Notes under the pieces: generated by a model
What the model saw: only the letters and a program-made list of their open reading frames with translations
The model's database searches: none
Told to the model about the DNA's origin: nothing
NCBI GenBank assembly: GCA_036937835.1
Contig: CM072881.1
Location: 3,798,501-3,862,500 of the forward strand
DNA: 64,000 bases
Reading direction: 5' to 3'
Source of the DNA: Pampus argenteus
Lineage: Eukaryota > Chordata > Actinopteri > Scombriformes > Stromateidae
Made by a program: the position numbers and the translations under genes
Shown here: positions 22,131 through 33,679 of the stretch, piece after piece
Layout: each line of letters starts with the position of its first letter
Numbering within the stretch: the first letter of the stretch is position 1

Positions 22131-22957
22131 TGTGATACACCCTAATGTGAAAGCACAGCAACTTAAAACACAGTCACTTTTTGGTTTTTTTCCCTATTTA
22201 CATAGGTTTAGATATGTATTTAATATATGTGGTATTAGTTAACCCAATGCGAAATGTAATTTCACACTCTGTTGTAAAGAACAATCTTACTGGGGGGGGA
22301 AGAAAAAAAAGAAAAGAAAGCGGAACCAAAGTGCGAGAATGTTTCACCGGGGGTCCTAAAGTGAGCGACTCCGCCCTCTTCTCTCAGACAAACTTTGTGG
22401 AGAAAGATGACGGTTTGCGCTCCGACTCACTGTGTCTATAATTTCATTTTCCAGGTTAGTACCCGGTTGAAAATAAGACCAAATCCCATTTAAGTGTGTA
22501 TTAATAATTTTAAAGATGTTATGAGTTTGTTGTTGATATGTGCGACTGGATTTAAGAGCGTATTTATGAGCGCAAGAAGCGGACTTTTCGCGCGAATGGC
22601 TAATTAGTAGTATGTAGACTGTGTGTGTGCGCGCGCGTGCTCGCGTGTGTCTGTGTGTGTGAGTGATGCTGTAAGCTAGGTCCCCCCACTCCCCAGCGTG
22701 TTTTGTATTTCAGTTTTGGCGTATCTGACATGTTATAAATGATGGTTAATGTTGAAGGAAGATATGTTTATAATGTTTAATATTTGTTTATTTGGTTGTG
22801 AATTTGTAAATAAAAGCAGACAAACTTTGTGGAGAAAGATGACGGTTTGCGCTCCGACTCACTGTGTCTATAATTTCATTTTCCAGAGAGCTGAGAACCG
22901 TGAACCCAAATCAACTTCTTTTTGTTACATAACTTCAGCTATTTGAAACTCGTAACA
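22131..22957 (+). repeat. E1 3' LTR (827 bp)
   Basis: It matches the 5' LTR with no difference that I could see, except that it lacks one 432-bp unit. The 70-bp direct repeat occurs twice (from 22,385 and 22,817). AATAAA at 22,809-22,814 is the likely poly(A) signal of the element. Confidence 0.93.
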
Positions 22958-22962
22958 ATGAC

Positions 22963-22999
<37 letters not shown>
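22958..22999. repeat. GAT microsatellite, right part
   Basis: (GAT)n with one GAC variant continues the repeat at 14,027-14,042 that E1 interrupted. Confidence 0.85.
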
Positions 23000-25900
23000 C
23001 CTGGCCCAGCTAGGCTGTAGGCAACTGTGGGTTAGCCTGAGCAGGTACAGTACAATATAAGTTACTTATTCTTACTTTATTTTTTCTTCTCAGCTGGTTG
23101 TAGCTGAAAAAAATAAGTTATTTGACTGAATGGCTGAAGAATAGATGTAATTGTATGTATTTTCATATTTGATTTCTGTCCAAATGTGTTCAATTGAAGG
23201 TTTGTGATGAGGTTTCTGGTGATAAATGCTCTTCCAACTGTGGCTAGTAGTTCTCTGCAGGTTTGTGACTGAGTGACCCCTTTGACATTACACAAACTCA
23301 TTTGATTTAATGCTAATAGAAAATATTAATGAATGAAGCTATGATGTGACACACTTTCATCAACATTATTTTTTCACAATCATTGCTGGATTCGATTTTT
23401 ATTTGTCACACAATTATTATAAAATTAAATCTGAGAGCAAGTCATGCTCTCAAAAATCGGAACCTGCAATGACTGTGTCTTACCACAGTGCATCTGCCAC
23501 TGCCGCACTTCAGAAGGGCCAAACTACCTTCATCAGTTTTGGCAGAGATAGAAACAGGACTTCCATGGTTCATTTGGGCTGTAAGCTCATGTGATGCAGC
23601 TGGCTGCTGGTATTACGCATTAGTTTCACGTGAGTGTGTGGGCGACAAAAGATGGCATACAGCAGAGAGACAGAATGGGAGGATATGGCACCATAGGGGT
23701 GTTTCCAGTTCCAATGATCATCTTGCTGAACTAAAGCAGCTGATACTGACAGCGGATGATTGTGGGAGCTTATACTGCTTTTGAACCCAGATAGGGGCCT
23801 GACAGAAAGAGGAGGGGGTGAGAAGACGAGTAGAGCTGGGTTTAAGGGAGTTGCAGAGAAAGTAAAAGTTTGAATTTTCCTTAGATACCATTGGAAACCT
23901 GTGGCTAAAGGCTTAATAACAAGGCACTAGCATACTTCCATTCATTTCCTATCGGCGTAAGGTTTACTGACTGAGAACGTGTTTGAATTGGTATTCTCTG
24001 TGTGACGCCAAGTTAAAGAAAAAAAACGGAAAAAAAAACGTGACACTGAAATGAACTAAGGTTCATCAAACTTTATAAGACATTGATTGAGAGAAAGAAT
24101 GATGGTCTGCGTGTCAGCTGTCTCTGCTGAGTGCCGGGCAGGAACGATGTTGGAGACAGTACAAAAAACATTTGTGGCTAATGTAGCTTTCATTATTACA
24201 AATATTGGATGGAATGTCCTGAAATGTGATACAGATATTTAAGGTTCCCAGAGGATGAACCATGATGCCTTTGTTTATCCGCAGACTTTTCATTCATATA
24301 GTAGCAGGTAAATATCTAAACATCTGCTCAATGGATTGGCACAAAATTTGGTATTGACATTTATGACTACTAGATGATTTATTCCCCAGGTTTTCAAACT
24401 GTCAACGGGCATCAATGTTTTTTTTTTTGGCCTGCCAATCATTTCCTGACTTGACCTTCCTCTCTGACCTTATATTCATGTGAATAAGTGGAGGTAAAGT
24501 TTGTGGTTGGGAAACAGTCTGCAGAAGTCAAACACTTTTCTGTGTATATGACTTCAATCAACTACAATATGATCTTATGACGGGGTTATTGTTGCATGAG
24601 TGCCTTTTGAGGACAGTTTTTCACAAAATTAAAATCAAAGACAATTTAATATTACATCCCTGACCAACTCCAGATAACACTGGCCTAAGATTAGCAAACA
24701 GCAAAGGTTCAAAGCACCTCCGGCTTCTTCCTTGACTGACTCCACATATTATCCACTCATTTGCACTGTGTAGCACATAAGGCAGGAAGGCAATCTATGG
24801 ACGGTTAATGAAATAGCACACTCAGGTTTATTAATCCGTCCCTTCATCAAAGGAATTACCCCTTGATTAAATTTGTTACAGTCTCTTGACAGCTGTGACC
24901 AGTTAGTACAGTGATGACAAATGACAGCGGTGAGCTTTTCCGTCTCTAGACTCTCCAGTGGCTTTGCCTCTATTACTATTATGTAGCCAGTAATGAAATG
25001 TCCCTCCTGGGCTACAGTATGCCTAGACAGGCCTGAGCACTTCCTACCTCCATGTTTCTTAATTGCTTGTTTTGTTACGTAAGTTGTACGGATGAGCCCT
25101 CAGTATTCTGCTTGTTTTCTCTGGTCCCAGGTAGGACAGTTTGAGACTGTTTGGTGCAATGTTCTGGTAGGTGTTAGTTTTAGCTTTTAAGTTGAAGCAT
25201 AGCTGCAGTGTTTCAGCCTCTGTTTGATATACTCTTCCCTGTAACGAGCCTCCCGTATGGATATTTTGCAATAATTAGGCAGATTGCCGCTGTTGTTTTG
25301 TTGTTGATACAAAATTTGATTGATTCGATATTTTGATTTATTAGTTTACTTTCTGTTAATGTTAAGTTTCTTTTGTTATATTCTATACCAGCTCTTTATG
25401 GCGCTCATTGGTTCCCCCCAAGAAGTTAATGACATAGATCATTGGTGCCATTCATTCTTTAGCCTTCCCCTCTCTTAATATATTGAGTATTGTAAAGTAT
25501 ATTTATACGTTTTACAGTTTTAAACCAATTAGATTTATTATATATATTTTTTCAATATCATATTTCAATATTCAAATTAAATAAATTCTATAATCTTGGG
25601 GATAATTCCTTCTTTCTGTCCGTCATTTACTGACCAATATAAAGGATCTGTGTTCTTTTAGCTGGTATGAGGTGAGTATTAAAGGATAAAGTGTAACCTG
25701 ACATTTTAAGCCCAAATCCGGGCCTTGCCATGGCCCTGGTCATATTTATCTAACTCCCAGGCTGACGGATGTAGGGTTGCCTGTGGATGCCTTAAAAGAC
25801 GGTTTCCACTGTAATTCACTGTAAAGATAGCAATCGTCTCCACGTATTTATTCACACCCTCCTTGTATCGGAGCAGGACCTCACCATACACATACGCTGA

Positions 25901-26262
25901 CAGTATTTATCTAAAATGCAATCTTTCTGAACTATAAAGAACTGAATTTGTTACGGCTGACTCAATGAGCCGGGGCACCGAGGGTCAAAATCAATAACAA
26001 CTTACAAGTTGCTATGTGCCTGAGAGTTGGGTGGCGGAGCCTCTGCAGACAGCTGTGGTAGTGCCGAGTCTCTGAGTGTTCACATGGGACAGCTCATCTT
26101 ATCTTGTTGCTGCTGGGTCCTCAATCAAAGACTGGACAAGAAAATTCAAGTCAGCTCAGACATAATCATTTGTGTTAATTCTATCTTGATTTTGTATATT
26201 TTATTCTTTACACTAAATCCTCTTCATAAAACGTATTTTGAGCTGTCTATATGGCATCAGTG
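23000..26262. other. Non-coding host spacer between E1 and E2
   Basis: No gene is supported. Around 24,225-24,400 there is a degenerate dispersed fish repeat ('ttggcacaaaatttggtattgac'). Short frames in 23.3-23.8 kb show no domain or splice structure. Confidence 0.45.
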
Positions 26263-26266
26263 AAGG

Positions 26267-27237
26267 TGTAGTAGGTTGAAAAACGCTATGTATTTAGTTT
26301 TTTTATGTAAACAGGCAACCCCCTATTTTTTGATAATTTTGAACTACACTAACCATGCATTCTGACATTTTATACACTGACATTTTATTTCTTTCATTCA
26401 GTTTTACATACAGGCATTACACTGTTATGCCAATAGGTGGTGCTCTAGCATTGTGGATTCACAAGGGAGACCCTAGCTACCTAGCTTGGCTCATGCGCAG
26501 CTGAAAATAAACAAGTTCAGGCATGAGCAAGACGCTAATGTCGGTCCTCTCTTTTATTGATCCACAGGTACGGTAAAACTCATCTTCTGTATTGAATATG
26601 GTTCAGTATCTAATGTGAATAAGTTAGAAAGTGTTTTGTAATGTTGTGAGATGATTTTGGAGACATGAAGTATGTGAAGTAAGCTTGTTTTGTTTGTAGG
26701 TAATTGTAATTGTCCCGATGTGAGTCGGCGAGCTGAGTTTTATGAACTCCCGTTTTCACTGTGATGTTAGTATGAGTTGAGTTATTAGCCTTGGTGACAC
26801 TGGGAAATGTTAATGTTAAGAGTTAATGTTAAGAGATATGTAATGTTTAGCATACACGCATGTCAGCGCGGTATCGCCATTTTGTAAATGCTGTTTAGAA
26901 AAGAGTGCGTGTGTATGTATGTGTGTGTGTGTGCGTGTGAGAGAAAGTGAGTGAAAGATCATAACGCGTAGGAATGTTGTTGTCTTTTATTTTATTGTGT
27001 TAAATATTTTGGTTCATGAGTTATGTTTACTAAGAGTTAAGATGAAGTATATGGTGAATTGTTGATAATTGTAAAATGAAAATAAACAAGTTCAGGCATG
27101 AGCAAGACGCTAATGTCGGTCCTCTCTTTTATTGATCCACAGCGTCTGTAAGTACGTATATTGGCTACGCAGTGCTCCCTAGCCTGTGTAACCATTGCTG
27201 CCGGTCCAGATTTCCCCTAGGTTTGGCGCCGGTAACA
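26267..27237 (+). repeat. E2 5' LTR (971 bp) with internal direct repeat
   Basis: A 66-bp segment at 26,502-26,567 is repeated exactly at 27,077-27,142, 575 bp apart. The first copy ends CCACAG|GTACGG and the second ends ATTGATCCACAG|CGTCTG after a pyrimidine-rich tract, so 26,568-27,142 has donor- and acceptor-like borders. Both copies contain AATAAA. A GT-rich tract (near 26,910-26,940) lies between them, as in E1. Confidence 0.93.
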
Positions 27238-27240
27238 ATT

Positions 27241-27258
27241 TGGGGGCTCGTCCGGGAT
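27241..27258 (+). other. E2 primer binding site, tRNA-Pro type
   Basis: TGGGGGCTCGTCCGGGAT, 3 nt after the LTR and identical to that of E1. Confidence 0.95.
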
Positions 27259-27380
27259 CAGCTAGCGGACTGCCTGGTGAAGTGAGTGCCAAAACAACGT
27301 GAGCCAGTGCCTAAAGCTTCAGGGAAGGCTGCTATCCAGGGCGTCATCCAGAGAGCGGAAGCCACCAGCGTAACTGCATA

Positions 27381-28937
27381 ATGGCCACTGTCACCCCGCG
27401 GCGGATGCTGATCCACAAGATCCAAAAGAGTCTTTCGTATCTGAGTACGAACCAGTTAATGGCCGTTGTGAGTTTGATCGATGATGGCGGCGCAACTTAC
27501 AACATTGATGACCTGAGTGAACCAGAATTGTATGATCTGATTGTTGACTATCTGAGATGTGAAAAACTGAGTGCCATGGAGGATGAAGGCATGAGCCAAC
27601 TCCTCCTCCTCGACGACATGCTGAGTGACCTGCTGGCTACAGATGTTGGAGGAAGTGGAGTTAGCCAGACAGCGCCTAAGACAGGACAGGGGACCGGAGA
27701 TTCAACAGCCTGTCAGGCGCAGTGCCCCACTCAACCTCCCCCTGACCACCACAGTTCAGACAGACAGCCAACCACACCCATTACAGACACTTCCACACAA
27801 CCACAGCAGATGAACAGAGACACTCATTCACTACCACCCCTATCACTGGACAAAAATGCACACGCTAACCCACCTTCAACAAACATAGACATTCACACAC
27901 CCCCAGGACCTCTTGGAGGGGTAAGTCTGTCTTCCAGCTTTGGAGACCAGGTACTGAGGGTAAATGATGTTGCAGCTCTGTTTCCACGCAGAGAGTTTAA
28001 GCTACATGGTGGACAAATCTCTGATGTTGGTTCTGACATGTCATACAGTAACCTGTGTAAACAAATAGATGAAGGGTTGCAGGAAGGGTTTACTGGGTTA
28101 GAGGTGATGCGCACTGTACTCAAGACCATAAAGCCTGGTACATTCAGGGAGATGTTAACAAACAAAAGTGATTTAACTGTTGATGAGCTTAAGCGGTTTC
28201 TCCGCGCACACATCAGAGACAAAAACAGTACCGAGCTTTTTCAAGAGCTAAGTAATGCTAAACAGCAAGATAAAGAGAGTCCACAGCAGTTTTTGTACCG
28301 GATAATGGGTTTAAAGCAGCGTGTTTTGTTTGAGTCTCAGCAGCCTAGTGCAGAGTTTAGCTATGACAAAAAGCTTGTTCAGGGCACCTTTCTCCATACT
28401 CTTTATCAAGGGTTAAACGAGAAAAGCAATCATGTTCGACATGATCTTAAACCTCTCCTCACAAACTTGCAAGTTAGTGATGACTTTCTCTTAGATCAAA
28501 TCACTAAGTCTACTAGTGAGGAGGCAGAAAGACTGAAACGCCTTGGCACAGTAGCTAAACACCGACCAGTGACTGTAAGCCCTGCTCAGCTTGACAGTAG
28601 TGACCCAGCTAAGCACACTAGAGTTGACACTGAATTACAGGCCAATCGTGATGCTATTAGAGAACTGACTGCACAGGTGTCTTCTTTGACCAAACATTTA
28701 GTCCAGATGGTAAAACCCACTGACAAAGTGACACCTGAGGACCCCTGCTCAACTGCAGCCCACCCTCAGCCACCAAAATCTGAAGCTCGAGGCAGATGCA
28801 GCAACTGTGTACAGCAGAGCAAGGTGAGCTGCCCTCACTGTTTTGTATGTGGCCAAGCTGGACATCGCGCCATCGGCTGTCTTCAAAGAAGGGCGTCGGG
28901 AAACGGGTCGAGGCCACTGGAGAGGGGCAGCCAGTGA
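27381..28937 (+). CDS. gag: E2 gag polyprotein
   Basis: A 518-residue homologue of E1 gag, uninterrupted. The start ATG lies about 120 nt after the primer site. The helical N-terminal domain (1-85) contains MEDEGMSQLLLL at 66-77. A Pro/Thr-rich linker follows, then the capsid-like region (about 205-400) with ESPQQFLYR, identical to E1. The CCHC knuckle is C487-F-V-C490-G-Q-A-G-H495-R-A-I-G-C500. It is 41 residues shorter than E1 gag, mainly in the linker and the region between capsid and knuckle. The stop lies inside the frameshift hairpin. Confidence 0.95.
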   Translation: MATVTPRRMLIHKIQKSLSYLSTNQLMAVVSLIDDGGATYNIDDLSEPELYDLIVDYLRCEKLSAMEDEGMSQLLLLDDMLSDLLATDVGGSGVSQTAPKTGQGTGDSTACQAQCPTQPPPDHHSSDRQPTTPITDTSTQPQQMNRDTHSLPPLSLDKNAHANPPSTNIDIHTPPGPLGGVSLSSSFGDQVLRVNDVAALFPRREFKLHGGQISDVGSDMSYSNLCKQIDEGLQEGFTGLEVMRTVLKTIKPGTFREMLTNKSDLTVDELKRFLRAHIRDKNSTELFQELSNAKQQDKESPQQFLYRIMGLKQRVLFESQQPSAEFSYDKKLVQGTFLHTLYQGLNEKSNHVRHDLKPLLTNLQVSDDFLLDQITKSTSEEAERLKRLGTVAKHRPVTVSPAQLDSSDPAKHTRVDTELQANRDAIRELTAQVSSLTKHLVQMVKPTDKVTPEDPCSTAAHPQPPKSEARGRCSNCVQQSKVSCPHCFVCGQAGHRAIGCLQRRASGNGSRPLERGSQ

Positions 28938-31900
28938 CCGTGACAGCCGAGGAGCCCCCAGCAACAGCCAGCCACTCTAAAACAACCAACTCTGTAACAG
29001 CAAGCACCCAATGCCAACCATTAACAAGAAAGCGGCTAGCACAGCTCGTAGGAAAACGATGTATGGTCTCATGTGCTATTAATGGAGTCCCTCTTCAAAT
29101 GTTGCTTGACTCAGGGGCCCAAGTGACTATGGTGGGGAAAGCATGGATGGAAGAAGCACTTCCTAGTGTCCAAATCCAGCCGCTTGACACCCTCCTTCTT
29201 GATGAGCCTCTGGCGATCGCTGCAGCTAATGGCACAGATGTTCCCTTTGATGGATGGGCGGATGTTGAACTTCAAGTCTGTAGCAAGAACTATGGACTTG
29301 TCACCATACAAGTGCCAATGTTAATCAGCCAGAACTGTCTTAACTGTCCTCTTTTGGGCAGTAATGTCATTGTTGAGATAATCAGAGAACAGAGAGATGA
29401 TGCTGATATTTCTGCTTTGCTTAAAGAAGCCTTAAGTATCAGTGACAGTGCAGTGGAAGCCCTAGTTTCTGCTTTCCAGGTTCTGACCCCAGATGAGACA
29501 GTCCCAGAGTGCAATGTGAGGACAGGGAAGAGAGGTGTAATTATTCCTGCCGGGCAGATTTGTGAGGTGAGTTGCAGAGTCAGGGAATGGTCAGGGGGTG
29601 GGGCTATGCTGTTTCAACCCAACCTAGTGAGTAACTGTCCTGAGGGTTTGGAATTGTTTCCCGCCTTAGTTGATGTTCCCAGGAGGTCCACCAAAATTGT
29701 TAAGATCCCGGTTCAAAACACCACTAAACATGACATCTATCTCACAAAGAGAACAGTTTTAGGAACACTGGAGGAAGTTACTGAAACCAAACCAGTTAAC
29801 TGCTTCCCCGGTGGCTTAGAGCCAGTTAACACCTCGTCAGCTCAAGTCAGCATAGACAAGCCGAGAGAAATGAGTGAGGAAAACAAGACAAAATGGAAAT
29901 GGCATCCACCTGTTGATGTGTCACACCTGAAGGAACATGAACAAAAGGTTGTTAGAGAAATGTTGTATGAGGAGTCAGATGTCTTCGCCCAAGATGATTC
30001 AGACATTGGTTGCATCCCCAGTTTGCAACTAAAAATCCATCTAAAGGATGAAATACCTGTCCAAACGTCCTACAACTCAGTTCCTAAGCCCCTGTACAAA
30101 GAGGTAAAGGAATATGTCCAAAACCTGCTCGACCATGGCTGGATCAGAAAGTCCAACTCATCCTACTCATCTCCAGTGGTCTGTGTTAGAAAAAAGGACA
30201 AGAGCTTGCGTCTGTGTGTTGACTTTCGGGGTTTGAACAAAAAAACCATCCCCGATCGTCACCCGCTCCCTCGCATCCAGGATCTCTTGGACAGTCTCGG
30301 GGGATACTCATGGTTCTCAATACTCGACCAAGGCAGTGCATACCACCAGGGTTTTGTGGATAAGAGCTCCAGACATCTGACTGCCTTCAGCACGCCGTGG
30401 GGACTTTATGAGTGGATCCGTCTCCCGTTTGGCCTTACCAACGCCCCAGCTGCTTTTCAGCGGTGCATGGAGGGAGTCCTTGACGGTCTAAGGGATGAGT
30501 GCTGTTCTCCGTATTTGGATGATGTACTCTGCTTTTCAAAGACTTTTCCTGACCATGTTGAAGACCTGAGACGGGTGCTTTGCCGCCTGCGAGAGCATGG
30601 TATTAAACTACGTCCAAAGAAATGTGAATTGTTCAAGAGTCGAGTCAGATATTTAGGGCGTCTAGTGACTAGTGAAGGTGTCCAGATAGACCCTAAAGAC
30701 CTGGAGGCAGTTCAGCACTTGAAGGATAGAGAACCAAAGAATGTGGGAGAAGTCAGAGCTCTCCTAGGGTTTTTAGGCTATTACAGGACCTTCATACAGG
30801 ACTTTTCTAGGATAGCTAGGCCACTGTTTAAGCTAATCGAGAGTCCTAGTGAGTCTAGCCAGAAAGCCACCCTAGTAAGATCAGACAAGTCTAAGTCTAA
30901 GAGCACAAAGAGTGGACAGCTTGCATCCAGAACACCTGTCCAGTGGACATCAGAGCACAGTGCTGTAGTGTCGCACCTTGTTGACATGCTAAGCAGTCCA
31001 CCCATCCTGGCCTATCCAGACTATAACTTGCCCTTTGTCCTTCACACCGACGCCTCAAATGAAGGTCTGGGGGCAGTACTCTATCAACAACAGGGAAACA
31101 AACTCCGTGTTATTGCTTATGGCTCCAGGACACTCACACCTGCTGAGAAGAACTATCATCTCCATTCTGGCAAGCTGGAGTTCCTGGCGTTGAAATGGGC
31201 AATCTGCGATAAATTTAGAGATTACCTCTATTATGCCCCTACCTTCACCGTATACACAGATAACAACCCCCTTACCTATATTTTGACCACGGCCAGATTG
31301 AATGCAGTTGGGCACCGTTGGGTGGGTGAATTAGCTGATTTCCATTTCACCATCAGATATCGTCCAGGCAAGTCAAATGCTGATGCCGACACCCTGTCAC
31401 GACACCCCGTGCATCTGGATGACCATCAAAAAGAGTACACAGAGACAATGCCTCCTGATGTGGTCTCTGCCATCTGGCAAGGGGACAAAGCCGTGAGGGA
31501 CAGTGACGTGCCATGGGTGGCCGCGTTACATTTGCAGTCAAATGTAGATGACACAGCTCCTGAAGGCATTCCAGTTATCACTCCAGAATGTGTTAGGGCT
31601 GCGCAGAAAGAAGATGCGTCCATCTGTGAAGTGATCAACCTAAAGAAAACGGGGTGGAATCCTCAGGATAAAGGGAAGAGACAAATGGGACGAGAAACAC
31701 GCAGACTAATACATGAATGGAACAGACTTAAGCTTGACAAGGGAATATTGTACAGGCAAACAGGACAGCGGAAACAGTTGGTTCTTCCCTGTAAGCTGAA
31801 GGCGACTGTGTTAAGACACCTACATGATGATATGGGGCACGTTGGCGCCGACAAAGTCATCCATTTGGCACGAGAACGGTTTTATTGGCCTTTCATGCAA

Positions 31901-33523
31901 CGTGACATTGAAGACTATGTTATCCGCCAGTGCCAGTGTGTTAAGCAGAAGCGGCCTCACATTCCTGAAAGAGCTCCCATGGGTTCAATCACAACCAGTG
32001 CTCCTTTTGAGCTCCTGTCTGTTGACTATCTTCATCTTGAGCAGAGTAAGGGTGGTTATGAATACATTTTAGTTCTGGTTGATCACTTTACTCGTTTTGC
32101 TCAGGCATACGCAACCAAGAACAAGTCAGGCCGTACTGCAGCTGAGAAGATCTTTTATGACTTCATTCCACGCTTCGGGTACCCTGGAAAGCTCCATCAT
32201 GATCAGGGCCGGGAGTTCGAGAACAGCCTTTTCCAGAGACTCCAGAAGCTGGCAGGGATTGCCCACTCTCGAACCACTCCCTACCACCCACAGGGGAATC
32301 CTGTAGAACGCCTGAACAGAACACTTCTACAGATGCTCCGCACCCTGCAGGAGGAGAAAAAAACAGAGTGGAAGGAACACCTACCCCACATTGTCCATGC
32401 GTACAACTGCACGAGACATGAGGGAACAGGTTACTCACCATTTTTTCTCCTATACGGAAGAGCCCCACGTTTGCCTGTAGATCTGCTCTTTGATTTAAAA
32501 CCTGAAGAAGAGCCACAGTCCAGACAAGAGTATGCACAGAAATGGGCTTCTCGCATGCAGGAGGCTTACAAGATTGCTTCAGAGAACAGCGAAAAACGCT
32601 CAGCTAAGGGGAAGAAATATTATGATCAGCATGCTAAAGGAATTGTGCTGCAGCCTGGAGATAGGGTGCTTGTCAGAAACCTGTCAGAGAGAGGCGGGCC
32701 AGGCAAACTTCGGGCTTACTGGGAGAGGAGAATCCATCGTGTTGTTGAAAAGATGGGAGATGGACCTGTGTACAGGGTTCAGCCAGAGACAGGAGATCGA
32801 GCCCTTCGTGTCCTGCATCGCAATCTCCTACTACCTGTTAATGATTTGCCATTGGAACCAGACGAGCAGAGTCAGTGTGCACAGAGGAAAAGACGAAAAC
32901 AGAGAGACCACAGAAACAACAGTGAGACATTGGAGCAGGAATCTGAACACTCTGACGAAGAGGAGTATACCTATTGTCTCCGGAACATACCAGTGTATGA
33001 CAGGAGGAGAGTCAGACCCTCAGTCCCTCAGTCTAATCTGCAGAGTGAACTCAGTGCTGTAGCTCCAGAGTTCCAGCCAATGACAAATGTAACAGTTCAA
33101 AGTCAGCAACCTGATGAACCTGACCCAGTTACAGCCCCAGATTCAGTGCAAAGACTGGTACCAGCTGCTGTAACACCAGCTGAAGAAATATCAGGAGAAT
33201 TGGCAGCAGATGACCGTGTGGAGGAGACAGGTCCACAAGAGCAGGTAGACAATGGTGAGCCTATAACAGAACCTTCAAAGGAAGAAGTGCAGTCAGTGAG
33301 GAAGTCAACCCGAGCACTGAAACCTCGAGAAATGCTCACATATGACTACCTTGGACAACCTTCATATCAGTCTTGGAGGCCCGGAGCAAATTTGATGTTT
33401 GCCTATAGCCCTTACCCCATGTCTCATGCCCCCCTACCCTTCAGTCCATGCCTCATGCCCTCATTTTTCCCTCCTGTCTCTGAAACTTGTTACTATCCCA
33501 CACAGGCAATATGGACATGCTAG
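28796..33523 (+). CDS. pol: E2 pol polyprotein (PR-RT-RH-IN)
   Basis: Uninterrupted and in the -1 frame to gag, entered at 28,898-28,904. Residues are counted from 28,796. Protease: DSG at 105-107. Reverse transcriptase: YLDD at 573-576. RNase H: HTDAS with Asp752. Integrase: zinc finger starting H1010 with a C-Q-C cysteine pair, core D1077, D1136, E1171 (D-x34-E, as in E1). A GPY/F-like GKLRAYWER segment follows, then an acidic tail and the conserved end STRALKP...LTYDYLGQPSYQ. The overall length equals E1 pol within a few residues of ORF length (1575 against 1572). Confidence 0.95.
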   Translation: MQQLCTAEQGELPSLFCMWPSWTSRHRLSSKKGVGKRVEATGEGQPVTVTAEEPPATASHSKTTNSVTASTQCQPLTRKRLAQLVGKRCMVSCAINGVPLQMLLDSGAQVTMVGKAWMEEALPSVQIQPLDTLLLDEPLAIAAANGTDVPFDGWADVELQVCSKNYGLVTIQVPMLISQNCLNCPLLGSNVIVEIIREQRDDADISALLKEALSISDSAVEALVSAFQVLTPDETVPECNVRTGKRGVIIPAGQICEVSCRVREWSGGGAMLFQPNLVSNCPEGLELFPALVDVPRRSTKIVKIPVQNTTKHDIYLTKRTVLGTLEEVTETKPVNCFPGGLEPVNTSSAQVSIDKPREMSEENKTKWKWHPPVDVSHLKEHEQKVVREMLYEESDVFAQDDSDIGCIPSLQLKIHLKDEIPVQTSYNSVPKPLYKEVKEYVQNLLDHGWIRKSNSSYSSPVVCVRKKDKSLRLCVDFRGLNKKTIPDRHPLPRIQDLLDSLGGYSWFSILDQGSAYHQGFVDKSSRHLTAFSTPWGLYEWIRLPFGLTNAPAAFQRCMEGVLDGLRDECCSPYLDDVLCFSKTFPDHVEDLRRVLCRLREHGIKLRPKKCELFKSRVRYLGRLVTSEGVQIDPKDLEAVQHLKDREPKNVGEVRALLGFLGYYRTFIQDFSRIARPLFKLIESPSESSQKATLVRSDKSKSKSTKSGQLASRTPVQWTSEHSAVVSHLVDMLSSPPILAYPDYNLPFVLHTDASNEGLGAVLYQQQGNKLRVIAYGSRTLTPAEKNYHLHSGKLEFLALKWAICDKFRDYLYYAPTFTVYTDNNPLTYILTTARLNAVGHRWVGELADFHFTIRYRPGKSNADADTLSRHPVHLDDHQKEYTETMPPDVVSAIWQGDKAVRDSDVPWVAALHLQSNVDDTAPEGIPVITPECVRAAQKEDASICEVINLKKTGWNPQDKGKRQMGRETRRLIHEWNRLKLDKGILYRQTGQRKQLVLPCKLKATVLRHLHDDMGHVGADKVIHLARERFYWPFMQRDIEDYVIRQCQCVKQKRPHIPERAPMGSITTSAPFELLSVDYLHLEQSKGGYEYILVLVDHFTRFAQAYATKNKSGRTAAEKIFYDFIPRFGYPGKLHHDQGREFENSLFQRLQKLAGIAHSRTTPYHPQGNPVERLNRTLLQMLRTLQEEKKTEWKEHLPHIVHAYNCTRHEGTGYSPFFLLYGRAPRLPVDLLFDLKPEEEPQSRQEYAQKWASRMQEAYKIASENSEKRSAKGKKYYDQHAKGIVLQPGDRVLVRNLSERGGPGKLRAYWERRIHRVVEKMGDGPVYRVQPETGDRALRVLHRNLLLPVNDLPLEPDEQSQCAQRKRRKQRDHRNNSETLEQESEHSDEEEYTYCLRNIPVYDRRRVRPSVPQSNLQSELSAVAPEFQPMTNVTVQSQQPDEPDPVTAPDSVQRLVPAAVTPAEEISGELAADDRVEETGPQEQVDNGEPITEPSKEEVQSVRKSTRALKPREMLTYDYLGQPSYQSWRPGANLMFAYSPYPMSHAPLPFSPCLMPSFFPPVSETCYYPTQAIWTC
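28898..28939 (+). promoter_or_regulatory. E2 -1 ribosomal frameshift signal
   Basis: Heptamer G GGA AAC at 28,898-28,904 is in the correct phase of gag. A 7-nt spacer follows, then GGCCACTGG (28,912-28,920) pairing with CCAGTGACC (28,931-28,939), eight of nine pairs, around a 10-nt loop. The stem sequence differs from E1, but the heptamer, the spacing and the presence of a stem are kept. Confidence 0.87.
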
Positions 33524-33670
33524 TGATGACGTACACAGTGACTTGATTTGAAAGGAAAGAATACATCTATACACACAAATTGACTGTACATTGACATTGT
33601 TTTGATACTCGACGGCTATACAATACTTGTGTTAGTTTGGTTCTAGATGTCCGGAGACATCTCTTGAAGC

Positions 33671-33679
33671 AGGGGAGAG
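33671..33679 (+). other. E2 polypurine tract
   Basis: AGGGGAGAG lies immediately before the 3' LTR and is the likely primer for plus-strand DNA. Confidence 0.75.

Larger units (their letters stand above)
14043..22957 (+). mobile_element. E1: complete Ty3/Gypsy LTR retrotransposon
   Basis: An 8.9-kb element with TGTGAT...GTAACA LTRs at both ends, a tRNA-Pro-type primer site, an uninterrupted gag, an uninterrupted pol in the -1 frame, a purine-rich tract before the 3' LTR and a 4-bp target duplication. No env frame is present: only about 210 nt lie between pol and the 3' LTR. The LTRs look identical apart from a 432-bp tandem unit extra in the 5' LTR. That and the open frames point to recent insertion and possible competence. 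Pol order PR-RT-RH-IN places it in Ty3/Gypsy. Protein and signal similarity show that E2 at 26,267 is of the same lineage. Confidence 0.96.

Noticed and set aside
32532..33062. 176-residue frame overlapping E2 pol
   Set aside because: It lies in a different frame inside pol, with no domain and no counterpart in E1.
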